Source of the DNA: Adiantum capillus-veneris
Taxonomy: Eukaryota > Streptophyta > Polypodiopsida > Polypodiales > Pteridaceae
Reading direction: 5' to 3'
NCBI GenBank assembly: GCA_014529385.2
Contig: CM043966.1
Coordinates: 102,313,087 to 102,377,086, forward strand
Length of the DNA stretch: 64,000 bases
Part shown: positions 46,842-58,450 of the stretch, one piece after another
Numbering within the stretch: the first letter of the stretch is position 1
How the letters are laid out: the number at the start of each line of letters is the position of its first letter
Made by a program: the position numbers and the translations under genes
Notes under the pieces: model-generated
Told to the model about the DNA's origin: nothing
What the model saw: only the letters and a program-made list of their open reading frames with translations
Database searches by the model: none

Positions 46842-49800
46842 TCATCTTTCTCTGCCAACTCTGTCATAAATATCTTTCTCTCTTTTTAACTGTAGGTCGG
46901 CGCCTTCCACTATCAATGCCAGCTCATCTCGGGTGAAAGTGACACAACTCTCCCTTAAATCATGAGTGGCAACAGTTGTCTCCTTTGACGAGAAGTCTAT
47001 TGGTTGCTGTTGCACAAAGTAAATATATAGCTTTTTTGCAAAATATAGCACACAATCTCTCAGTGTTATCTTTGATCGCATCATGGTTGCACTTTGAAAC
47101 CTTCCACATTAGAAAATTTCGGAGGTCATTTGGGGGGCCTTGTAAGAAATTGTATTTCTCTCTCTAGAAACTTTTTTTAAAATGCACTTGTACCTTTTGA
47201 GTACGTCCAAAAGGACAACCAGACACTCCAAAAAGTAGATTTATATTCCCAATCGTCCTTGAAAACGGTCACTTTTTTTATTTAATGCGAGCATCTTTTT
47301 CAGTAGGCAAGTGCGGCGCATTCAATGCAGCTTACGTCATCACTGAAACTTGAAAAGTCACAAATTATGAAATAGTGATAGATTTTGAGGCTTTTGACAC
47401 CACCAATGCGTCCAGAACGCCAAAATACCCTAAAAACGAATATCTACTTGTCTCATTACTTAAGGCGCGCGAGGAGGCATTCTAAAATTGTGGAATGCCC
47501 CCTTGCGCGCCGTTAGTACAAAGCTCCTTTTAGTGGTTTTTGGACACTTATCTTTCAAGAAAACCCCTTTTTAGAGGTTTTTTGACATTTTCCTCTAAAA
47601 AAACTCTCTAAAAATAGGAAAAAAGGGGCTTTTTACTAACGGCGCGCGAGGAGGCATTTTAAAATTTTGGAATTCCCCCTCGCGCGCCGTTAGTAATATG
47701 TTCTTTTAGGGGTTTTTGACATTTTTTGCCTCTTTGGATGTCGGAGCGAGGCAATTGGACATTCATTTCTAGGATATTTGGGCATTCCGGACGCAGTGAC
47801 ATTATCAAAAGTTTCAAAATTTTCCACCGATTGATAGTTTTGTGACTTTTTGACTTCTAGTGATGACGTAAGCCGTATCAAATGCACCGCATCTACCTTC
47901 TGAAAAAGGTGCTCGCATTAAATGAAAGAGAGTGATCGTCTTCAAGGACCACTAGATTATTAAATGAGGAGAGGGACACCTTTTATATTTTTGTTAATAT
48001 CAATCTATTTTTCTACGTAACGTAGGCTCTTCTCTCATTGGAGGGGCTTATTTTCCTCTCTCTTCCAAAAGGCCCTCCAAAAGACCTCCGAAATCTCCTA
48101 ATGCCTTCCTTTCTTGATCTCTGAGTCCTCACATGGCCATATTGTCTTGATCATGTCCTTTGTCACTTCTTCATTGATCTCTTTCCATTGCATATGGGTT
48201 GGATTTTCCCATTTTGAGAGTCAGCGAGCAGTATGCATCGCTTGTTGTGCCGACATGCCGTGTGCTAGAGACTTCATGTGCTGAAATGCATTAACAGCCG
48301 CTTGTTGTTGATCATCATGCAGTGATTGGGTGCCAATATCTTGTTCTTTATCGGCTACAGTCAAGAGATAGACAAATATTCAATATCATTGGCAAATATA
48401 TATTCTCAATCATTGAGACACTGCACGGAATCCACTAAATCAAACCACAACAAATGTGACTAATTGAACTACAAGGAAAATTTAAAATACTAACAGTTAA
48501 ATGAAAAATTTGAAATGACTAAAGATAATTGACTCAATTAGGTGAACCACTTCAAACCAAATAATACACTTCAATAAAAAAAAGAATACCTTGGACAAGA
48601 CATATGTATATCATAGAAATGTTTAAATTGGATAAAATGATGGTGCAGTTCAACAAGTGGACATTGGACAGGATTAGGGTCTATCTTTAAATGTTCTTTG
48701 AAAAATATCAACACATAAGAATCATTCCTTATTTGGTCCTGCTCTTTTAACTTCATCCAACAATCTAGTTTAATTTGAATAGCCCTCATAACATCTTCGT
48801 CCGGGTGGTGAAAAACTTCTTCTGGAAAATAAACTTTTCTTGCTGCACGCCAAAAATTTGCTAGCATGTCAAATAGGTAGCCCAATGCATAAATGTCACT
48901 CAATCTTGTGTATGCATATGTGCACCATGGATCGTATAGTTCGGGAGAAATCCAGAGTCGCTTAGCAATCTCAGCATTCCCTGCTCTTTGTGCATTCAAA
49001 ACTTCTTTGTCCGATTGTACGCTTGGATGCAGATAATTATTTGTTGTGCGCTTAGCTGATGTTCTCAACATCATACCCCAATCAATGATGTGGATGCGAG
49101 GTTTATTGGAGTGAGTAAAGTACAACATTACATTGAATGGGTGCAGGTCACTGTGCACTATATCGATCGAGTGGACAGTCGCAACGCCGTTGATTAAGGA
49201 ATGAAAAATTACTGACATTTGCTTGATCTCACTCCTTTAATCCGCACCATGTCTATCTCACTTACAGGAAGATTTGCTACAGGCAATGACCTCCAGCCAT
49301 GTTGTAGCCTCTGCATGTGTCATCTGAATAATCCATGGGCGAATGATAAGCAACACATCATGTCGCCCACAGTACCCCCATTGTAGTATGGAAATATTGT
49401 GATCCAAGGAGCTTTTGTAGTAAAACCAATTCACCTTACAATGGAGGGCTCAAGCATTTTCCTTGCTATATCTGAAAGCTGTCAAATTTATCCTCATTCC
49501 CTCCCTTGTAACATTTTCCCACATATGTAATGTGGTCTGGAAAAAATGACATGCCTTTGATGGTGTACAATGTGCACACACCGAAGGAGCCTGCTCCAAT
49601 CATCATACCTTCTACCAAGGTTTTGTGAGACATGCCAACAAGATAAGCGCACTTTATATTCAAAGCAGTGCGCATGATTGTGCCGGTGCCACTGGCATTG
49701 GATCAAGAGCCCAAAGTTGTTTGCGCATCTTGGGCCATCTTCAACCTCTTGGGTAAGGCTGCTTGGTCCTACGCTTTCACACGCTTCATCTTTACCTTCT

Positions 49801-49950
49801 GTTATTCCCACAGTTTATCCCAGAGCTCTAATTTTGACATGTTGCAGGCAGGTGGGATATCTTTCTTTAAGTCTCTGCAACATACTTTATTTACAAATGG
49901 CATAATACATTTCTTTTGATCTAGCATCATATTTGCACTGGACAATAAAA
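46842..49950 (-). pseudogene. Protein-kinase-like gene inside hAT, decayed
   Basis: Reading leftward: an N-terminal segment (NMSKLELWDKLWE, ~49,800-49,950); glycine loop GAGSFGVCTL (~49,590) and VGKCYKG with the putative catalytic Lys; hinge region TIFPYYNGGTVGDMM (~49,340); catalytic loop HSDLHPFNVML (~49,150); metal-binding IDWG in place of DFG; WISPELY in place of the APE motif; SDIYALGYLFDML. A GT-AG intron is likely at 48589-48355. The next exon is open for ~80 codons (DKEQDIGTQSLHDDQQQ...) apart from one TGA, is split by a foldback element at 47106-48103, and continues in frame to 46842. Several stops and frameshifts (near 49475, 49225) show decay. Host-derived capture is likely. Substrate unknown. 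Confidence 0.72.
47106..48103. mobile_element. Foldback/MITE-like element (~1 kb)
   Basis: Arms of ~350 bp are inverted copies of each other (CATTAGAAAATTTCGGAGGTC at the left, its inverse ending ...CTCCTAATG at the right; the inner arms share TTAATGCGAGCA and GCTTACGTCATCACT). CCTTCC is duplicated at 47100-47105 and 48104-48109. Removing the element and one CCTTCC rejoins the kinase-like exon in frame. No transposase. The centre has two near-palindromes (47464-47511 and 47641-47688). Confidence 0.82.
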
Positions 49951-51340
49951 AAAAGTATATCAAATACAAATTCTTGGTTGCGAATGACACTAACACTCTC
50001 ACACTATCTCAGGTAAACTCTTAACCACCACTTGAAGACTTTAACAAATGTGCAAGGAAATATTGATAAAAAATGAAAATAATCTTTGCTTAAAATTGCA
50101 ATCTGTTACACGTGTAAAATGTTGTTCAAACAAGTGGTTTATAAGAACTTAATTCAGATCAAACAATACATGTTAACAGTATGGCATATTTCAGCATTAT
50201 TGAATTTTTAACTTATATTTTTCTCCATGCACACATACTAATTCAAACAAAGCACACATCGACTTAAAAACTTCAAAAACATTTAAAACATTGGAAGTAT
50301 ACAAATTGGACTAGGAAATTGTGTTCACACACTTTTTTACATAGAATTTATGTAAATACAATCAAAAAGCGATGATAATTGATGGTCTTTAAAAAGATAC
50401 AAAAGAATATTTAACATTCAAATTGTGTGCATTTAGATTTTTTATAGAGAATTTATGTAAACGAAGCATTAAAAATAGCAATAATGCTTGAGAGTCCTTT
50501 AAAAAGATTAAAAAAGAATATTAAACATGCAATTTGTGTGCAAATACTTTTTTACATATAATTTATATAAATGGAACATTTAAAATAGTGATGGTTGATG
50601 AATAAAGTGTTCTTTTGAAGATGATTATCTAGTATATAATTTCAAATGGACAATTAAAAACAACAAAATCAAACAATACATACATTTTGTGTATGAAATA
50701 CTCTTCACAACCGTGTCAACGACCAAGTATTTCATAAACTTAATGCTTAAAAAATTAAGTGCACATGCACATACAAATTATATGACGTTTGTATGACTGT
50801 GTTAATGACCTAAACGTCAGATTTATGCAAAAACAGATGCTTCTAGCAAACAACACTCTATTAGCCACGTGAGTGCCGCCTAAATCTAAGGAAAAACAAT
50901 AGCCTGCATACGAACATCATATAGCCGCATTAGCGATCGATACCCATATGTTTTTTGGGAAAGGGGAAGGGAAGTTGACTTACCATAAGGATACTAGATT
51001 CTCCACGTTACCGACATAGTACCCAGACAGTAAGCCAATACTTACCACAAGGACACCATCTTCCCCGCGTCACCGAGGTGATGCCCCCATGACAAGAATT
51101 GTTCAGTAGAACAGCTTACACACACACTCCCATTGTGTGGTAAGGTACCTTATTATTGCCGCGCACTACGACAAAAGGCACGCTACCACACACCGCATAC
51201 ACATACACACAACACATGCCCGAATCGTGTGGTCAGATACTCTGCTGTGTTGTCGTCCACTGCGATGCAGAGCACGCTCCCACACGACCCCCTCTCTCGC
51301 TCTCTCCTCTCTCCTCTCAACGTACTTGCAAAGGTGGTCG

Positions 51341-51444
<104 letters not shown>

Positions 51445-51474
51445 AGAAGATGAAAGCAAGACGAAATAACACCC

Positions 51475-51620
51475 AGCGGGCCCAATCGGATCCACGTATG
51501 TATAATTCTACGAGCCCGCTAGGCTTTTCAGTATTCCCGGCAGGCCCGCAGGGAAAATGATAAACCCCGATGGACCCGTCGGGAATACAGAAAGGCCCGC
51601 CGAGAATTTAGTGGGTTTGC
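51475..51620. repeat. hAT right subterminal repeats
   Basis: GGCCCGCAGGGAAAATGA, GGACCCGTCGGGAATAC and related copies, matching those near the left end. Confidence 0.65.
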
Positions 51621-51735
51621 AGGTCACCATTAACCGGGTTCTATGTGATTATGTTTAGTGTAATCATGTAAATGTGTCAATAAGACCTTGTGATCACACA
51701 AAATTTGACGTAATTACGTAAATATTAAATCCTTG

Positions 51736-53420
51736 GCTAGGAGTCATCAAGGAGCACGCTCTACTCAAGGAGGTAAGAAAGCTTCTAGCGGTAGGTTTCA
51801 TTTATCTAGTGGAGAAGTCAGAGTGGGTCTCTCCCATTGTTGTCACTCCCAAGAAGAACAACAAGTGGAGGGTGTGTGTGGATTACCGTCCACTAAATGA
51901 GGCAACAAAAAGAGATCACTTTCCCCTCCCACTTCAGGATGAGATACTAAATGAGGTAGCTGGTCATGAGAAGTACACTGTGTGTGATGGCTACTCAGGT
52001 TACTTTCAAATAGGTATCGCATTGGAGGATCAGTTGAAAACTACGTTCATCACTCCTTGGGGTTGTCATGCTTTTAGAGTCATGCCATTTGGCCTGACAA
52101 ATGCTCCTGCAACTTTCCAACATTTCATGAACATGGTGTTTCAAGCATTTTTTGGAAAGTCAATTAGGGTGATCATTGATTATTTTAGCATTTATAGCTC
52201 ATAATCATTACATCTACAAAGGGTAGAAGAAGGTTTGAAGAAGCTCTGGGTGTCAACTCAACCCCGACAAGTGCCACATAGGTGAGGATGAAGTGATCTT
52301 TCTTGGTCACAAAGTTTCTTACAAAGGCATTGAGGTGGATCCTTCAAAGTCAAAGGCTCTTATTGAGTTACCTTCACCGAAGAGTCTTAAGGAGGTCATC
52401 TCATTCATTCAAAAGGTGAAGTATATGTCACACTTCATTCACTTAGCCTCAGAGTTACTTCACCCCTTGCAGAAATTGACACAACAAGTCGAGTCTGTTT
52501 GGTCTGATGAGCTTGAAGAATATTTTTGTAACATCAAAATCATTCTATCAGAACTACCAACACTTATGCCTCCTTGTTGGGAGTATAAATTCTTTGTTAG
52601 CTCTATTGTTGGGAAAGAAACAAAGGGTTCAGTTTTTCTACAACAAGATCCCCATAGTAACAGGATGCAACCCATCTACTTTGCTAGTAGGGTCATGAAT
52701 GCTTTGGAGAGAGGCTACACAGCAGCAGAATTGATGATGCTTTCTCTCATGTTTGCGGTGAGAAAGTTTAGATCCTAATTTCTACCAAAACCTTTTGTAA
52801 TTCTCTCTACATAAAATTTGTTCCCTTGGGTGTCATCTCAAATGAATCTTAGTACTAGGATCTCTTAGTGGATTATGGAGTTGCAAGAGTTCCAATACTC
52901 TTTCAAGGTAGAAGATAGTGTGCGTGAACAATTTGTAGGGAGTCTCACTTATAGGGTACATGAGAAGGAGATTAAAGTGCCTGAAGTAAAAACCCTACCA
53001 TTGCCACCACCTAAAAGTATTCCTAATGATTTTACCTTGTCACAGGAAAAGCAGGGGGAGAGCTAGTGTTTCTCAACCCAAGTGGAGAGGTGGTCATGAA
53101 AGAGAAGGTCAATCTATCAGGTTCAACTAGCAACAATGAAGCAGAATACGACACGCTACTTCATGGTTTAAAGATGTGCATTGGCCAAGGTATACAACCT
53201 CTCGTGGTAAAGAGGGATGCACTTCTCATTGTGAAATAGATTTTAGGCATTTGGGCATGCAAGAATGGAAGCTTAAGGACAAAATTTCATGCCATTCGTA
53301 GGTTTTTTAATCAATTTGAAGGAGTGCAACTATATCATATTCCTAGGAAACAAAATGAAGATGCCGATTTACTTGCACAACAAGCAGTTACATATGTTGA
53401 GAAAGAAGTGCAGGTCATCA
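51736..53420 (+). pseudogene. TatB RT and RNases H
   Basis: Resumes TatB after the hAT at RRLGVIKEHALLKEV. RT is readable at 51809-52204 (VCVDYRPLN, TTFITPWGC, MPFGLTNAP), but the catalytic box reads IIDYF: the second Asp is Tyr. A stop after IYSS and an indel at ~52245 follow. RNase H pieces are at 52293-52778 and 52875-53066. The second RNase H is frameshifted near 53040, has NEAEYDTL near 53140 and NEDADLLA near 53360. Confidence 0.9.
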
Positions 53421-53539
53421 TGGTGGCAGCAGGCTGTCAAGCAGCCAAGATACCAGGGATTGGAGTCATTGGCTCCCATTATTGGCTACATTTTGGAGGG
53501 TGAGTTTCCACAAGACTTTACAAAAGCTCAGAAGAGGAG

Positions 53540-54875
53540 GCTCATGAAGAAGGCAAGTTTCTATCTCTTCCTAGAAGGATCCCTTGTCAAAGAGAGGGAA
53601 GGATCAAGTGTGCAAAAGAGTACCAACTATCGAGAAAATTCCAACCATTCTAAAAGGTTTGCATGAAGAGGCATGTGGTGGTCATTTTGCCCAAGAATTA
53701 ACTGTGAAGAAGATTTTGCTTGCGGGGTATGTTTGGCCAAGCTTGCATGTGGATGTCCAATATTGGTGTAAAAGCTGTCACAACTGGAAATAGAAGGTTG
53801 GTGCATGGACCGAGGCAAATAGTGCTTGCAAATGGATCCTTTAAAGAATGAGGCATTGATGCTATGGGTCCTCTTCCTAGAACAAAAAATGGTAAACTCT
53901 ACATTCTAGTGGCCATAAATTACATGACTAGGTGGGTAGAGGCTCAAAGTGTGATTATGGTAAATGGAAAAATAGTGAGCAGGTTTGTCTACACTAATAT
54001 TTGTTGTAGATTTGGCACACCTCTGGAGATTGTTTCTGATAATGGTCCAGGGTACAAGAAGGGTTTACTCACAGAAGTTTGTGACGAGCTTCACATTCTA
54101 CATCGCCATAGCATACCATACTACCCACAGTCAAATGGTTTGGTGAGAAGGCTAATGGTGTCATTGCAGGCATCATTAGAATTATGGTGCAAAACTAGAC
54201 AAAGTTATGGGATGACTTCTTGGATGGTTCCTTGTGGGCATATTGGACCACATATAGGGAGGCAACAGAGTTCACGCCAATTCACTTGGTCTATGGTCAA
54301 GAGGCTTTGCAGCCTATTGAGCTAAACATTCCAACAATGCGGCTTCATGACAGATGTGCACAAGATGATCAAGAGGTATGGATGGATCGACTTCTTACAT
54401 TATTGGAGCTTGAGTGGAAAAGAGAAGCAGCTTACGAGTGCTACAAAAGGAAAGCTATACAAGAAAGGAGAAGCTTGACAAGAAACTCAAGGAAAAATGC
54501 ATCAAGGAAGGAGAGCTTGTGATAAGGTATGACAATCGACTCTACAATCGTTTTGATGCCAAGTTTGAAACTAGATGGCAGGGACCGTACATAGTCAAGA
54601 AGGCTTTCAATTCAAGTTACTATTAGCTTATGGACTTGAATTGTAAACATCACTCCAGGAAGGTAAACGGATATCGCCTGCAGCCCTATTTGAGTCACCT
54701 TCTACCAAAGGATCTACCAAAGAACTGTCAAAGAGAGACTATCTCATGTAAGTTTTGTTGCACGAAGCATGAGTGTGACAAGAACCCACACAATGAAAAT
54801 CCTGTCAAGGGACCAGATATCATAGAGGACTCAAAAGCACTCTCTTTACAAAAGATGCTTTATGATGGTACATGA
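53540..54875 (+). pseudogene. TatB integrase
   Basis: Same integrase as TatA, fragmented. KRRLMKKASFYLFLEG follows an in-frame CAG (TatA has TAG here). The zinc region (HEEACGGHFAQELTV...WCKSCHN) and core (VAINYMTRW, EIVSDNGPGY, SNGLV) are split by frameshifts near 53590, 53785 and 54145. The C-terminal parts at 54414-54875 match TatA to the end, LQKMLYDGT. Confidence 0.9.
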
Positions 54876-54887
54876 ATATATTATCAT

Positions 54888-54903
54888 CCTAGGGGAGGGC
54901 TAA
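54888..54903 (+). other. TatB polypurine tract
   Basis: CCTAGGGGAGGGCTAA directly before the TAATAGTCG start of the 3' LTR. Confidence 0.8.
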
Positions 54904-55940
54904 TAATAGTCGTTTTTTGGCTCTCCGTAAATTCCATAGTGAGCTAGCTCACCCTACCAAAATCACCTAAACACTGTGGCTATTCTTACCTTTTTATTGT
55001 ACATAAACGTGTGTCAGTTAGGGGACTTTCTCCATATCTTCTTAAAACCCTCAGCTAACTAGTCACTGGGATAGTTGAGCCAAATAAATAAATAAAAGCA
55101 AAAAGTAATAATATTATGGTCCATTTGTGTGTAAATATTTCATTATATATAGGGCCTAAATATAGGGAATTTTCATTATTATTTTGGTATTTATTTAAAT
55201 ATTTCTACCTAGGTGTGTTATTTTCGTAAGTATGCTATGTACATTTACTCACCATTACCATAATCTTTCTTACCTTGTATTCTATAAAAAATCATTTCAT
55301 GCAAGCTTCTCTTATTTTTGGTGTGAATCCACTCCAAGGAAAACCTCAAAAATATCTTCTACCATCAGTCACATTGCCTTTCACTAAATTTCTATTTTCT
55401 ACAGGTATTTCTTCTTACCTCTTGTAAATAATTATACACCAATAAGAACAAATAAGGGCCCTCCTCATTTGATTCTCTATATTCTCATGTATATATTTTT
55501 TATATATAAAGCCCACACTATTCTAAATTCCATGAATAGTTTATATATACTAGCCTATTTTTTTTCATCATATCCATATATTGTATTTATGCATAATCCA
55601 CAACCATGCATATTTCCAAACCCCTAAGAATAAATTAGGTCATGCTCTAATGCAAGGAGAGGCTCACCTTTGGAATCTTATGCAAATTCAACAAGAAGGG
55701 GGCCACTGAAGACTTTTTTGTGAAGAAAAATAGACATTTTTGTGGGATTTTTTATATCCCTCTCCACTCCAAATTTGAAGCGGTGATTACACGACGAAAT
55801 GTGGACCAGAAGCTGAATAATCACCTCAAACATTTTCTTAATCTTTAGAGCTACCAACGGTGAGGTATGATTTTTTGATTGGACCCCAGTCTGCTCACTC
55901 TTCTCACAAGTAACCCATGGTCTTCTCACCTCCTTTCCTA

Positions 55941-55942
<2 letters not shown>

Positions 55943-55975
<33 letters not shown>
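55943..55975. repeat. (CA)n microsatellite
   Basis: About 16 CA units inside the TatB 3' LTR; the 5' LTR has only a short CA run at the same place. Confidence 0.9.
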
Positions 55976-55977
<2 letters not shown>

Positions 55978-56521
55978 ATTCCTCTCCATCCCTCACTCAA
56001 ACCTTCAACTTTCATGGCTTCTTTCATCTTCTTCACCATTAACCTCCCTTCTTACTACCATAGCTCTCATACGAGCTCTACATATACATACACCATCTCT
56101 ATGCCTATCTCTATTACTTCCAAAGTACAATTCCATCTCCCCTTCTTTTATACATAAAATTCATCATGTAAACCATGCTTAACCTCTTTAAATTGAGAGA
56201 TCTCATCAATCAAATTGCCATTCTCATCGCGATAATGAACTTTGACGGCAGTGGCATAAAGAAGAGAGGAGGAAGAAGAGGATCGATAGTCATTTTGAGA
56301 ACCTACACAAGTAAGTCCAAAACTTCTTTAAACTTTACCATCATAAAGGTTTTCTCCTTTCATTCAACCATCTTACTTCAACCATCCACCTCATTCTCCC
56401 CATCGTAAATATATCATTAACTTTCTAGTGATTACTAACACTAACCACTAACATACTAACATAAAATAGCCATTGACCTAACCATAAAAGACACCTCACC
56501 TCAAAACATGTGCATACTACA

Positions 56522-56525
<4 letters not shown>

Positions 56526-56578
<53 letters not shown>
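56526..56578. repeat. (CT)n tract in TatB 3' LTR
   Basis: Counterpart of 24258-24298, ~175 bp upstream of the TATA box. Confidence 0.9.
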
Positions 56579-56583
<5 letters not shown>

Positions 56584-57478
56584 ATTAAAACTCTACTTTC
56601 ACCTTATCTACCATCAATAATGCTCTCTTTTGAGCCCACTTCCATGACTCAAGTAGGAAAAAAAGACCCGCAATATTTTGATATGCAGAAAAAATCATAA
56701 TCATAATTTGTTAACTTGTAAATTAGGATTTCCAACGAGGATATCCAACCTATAAATAGGCCCCTCTCCTTCTTGTAAAATAACCTCCTATATCTCACAT
56801 AGCACCCCAGCACTATATGCATGAAGAGAGACCAACTACTTTGTGAGCTTCACTTTTGGTGTGAGAGACGCTTTCAAGCTACACATTGCAAGTGAGAGAG
56901 CGTGAGTTCAAAAATCTCAAAACCGCTATTGTATATGTCCCTCCATCATTAATAAATTGAGGTTTGGTGCATAAAAGGCGTGATTCGACGTTCAAATCTT
57001 CCTCCTTCCACTTGTGCCATACGGTTTGGTGAAATCAAGGTGACTTGTGTATTTTGAGTTTCTATCATTTGATCTTGCTTTAGAAGGTGTTTTAGTGTGC
57101 TTTCATTGCCAATTTTGTGTCCATTGTAAGAGGGTATTATGGTGAGAGATCTCCCACACCCTAAGACAGTGTCTGTGTGTTGGCAATGTTTAGCATTCAC
57201 TAAGCATTGAGTTAGTTTTGTACAAACTCTACGATAGCATCATAATGTGTGAGGTTGTTTGTGTGTGTTTTGTGGCGCATCTTCTTGGTTGTGAAAAAAT
57301 CTCTCTTACGTCCTAGTTCGCATACCATAACTAGGTGGTGCCCTTATCTTGTTTGGGTTTGGTTGTGGGTTTGTTGTTGTATTGTGCTTGTGGTTTCCCT
57401 AGCCCCAATTGAGCAACACGGGAGTCTTGAGGGGTGTTTAGAGGTCGCCTCTGTTGTTGCCCACCCCAGACCGCCTTA

Positions 57479-57545
57479 GCACCTTAGTCACCAAGCATGA
57501 CAAGAACCTCAAGCTTGGGCCATGTTCTCACCTCAAGCACAACCC
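57479..57545 (+). repeat. CAAGCACCTTAGTCACC minisatellite (right part)
   Basis: GCACCTTAGTCACCAAGCATGAC continues the array seen left of TatB. Confidence 0.7.
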
Positions 57546-57639
57546 TAGCTTGCCTAAGGTCTAAGGACTTTTATCACTAACCTTTGGAGATCTTTAATGA
57601 GGTTAACCCTAAGGTCTTTTAAGTTCCACTAGATGCATG

Positions 57640-57940
57640 TTGATCTTTGATAGACTACCTCCATTTGGACCCCTATTGAGATGTAACCATCTTAACTCTT
57701 GGTCCTCTGCTGAGATAAGTCTAGAAGCACTTATTACACATTGCTCTTTGGTAGACAATGTCCTTTTGGAACCCTATTGGGATGTAACCATCTCTCCTCT
57801 TGGTCCCCTGTTGAGATAAGTCTAGAAGCACTTATTGCCCATTGCTCTTTGGTAGACCATCTCCTTTTGGACCCCTATTGAGATGCAACCATCTCTCCTT
57901 TTGGTCCCCTACTGACTAGATAGATCTAGAAGCACATGTC
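57640..57940 (+). repeat. ~101-bp tandem repeat, about 3 units
   Basis: Units share TTTGGACCCCTATTGAGATG, AACCATCT, TTGGTCC and GATAAGTCTAGAAGCAC. GAGATAAGTCTAG recurs 101 bp apart (about 57712 and 57813), with a third diverged copy near 57915. There is no coding frame across units. Confidence 0.85.
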
Positions 57941-58446
57941 TCTATTCTAACTCTTGTTTAATATGAGAAAATAATTTGGGTTAGCTAGATATTAGATTTT
58001 ATGACATTGCCTCTCTCTTGAAATCATAGTCATCCTCGACTACTATGAGGTAGAGAAGATAAAACCTAGTAATTAGTCCATGTTTCTTAGCGGGTAGAGG
58101 ATCCTTTTTACCCTACGACATCATTCCAAGATGGATGACTAATCCATTTGGTGCTTGGGAGACTTAGCTGCCGCACACATGTCTACTCTTTGATCCATAT
58201 CATACTTCCAAAGTAGAGTGATAAGTTCTACTTGGTGTTTGGGAGAAGTCATCACCACAACCATGATCCTAGGCATGCATACTTCTTAAATTTTGTGCAC
58301 ATCAAAAGAAAGATAATGAGTCTTAAAAGACAAAAACATTGTTAATTTAAATTGCATTTTCATTTACTTACTCTAGTATAGCATTGTAAGCATTGACAAG
58401 GTTCATATTATCCTTACCCTAGGTTCCTTGCATCCATCTAGCATCT
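57941..58446. other. Unassigned DNA
   Basis: No coding sequence or element ends recognised between the tandem repeat and the TTAA-flanked element. Confidence 0.4.
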
Positions 58447-58450
58447 TTAA

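Larger units (their letters stand above)
54904..57478 (+). repeat. TatB 3' LTR
   Basis: Same subfamily as 22657-25307, starting TAATAG and ending ...CCGCCTTA. It has an internal loss of ~100 bp near 57247 relative to the 5' LTR. It contains (CA)n at 55943-55975, (CT)n at 56526-56578 and the TATA box near 56751-56762. GCAC (or AGCAC) flanks both LTRs (22653-22656 and 57479-57482), supporting one original insertion of 22657-57478. Confidence 0.88.
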
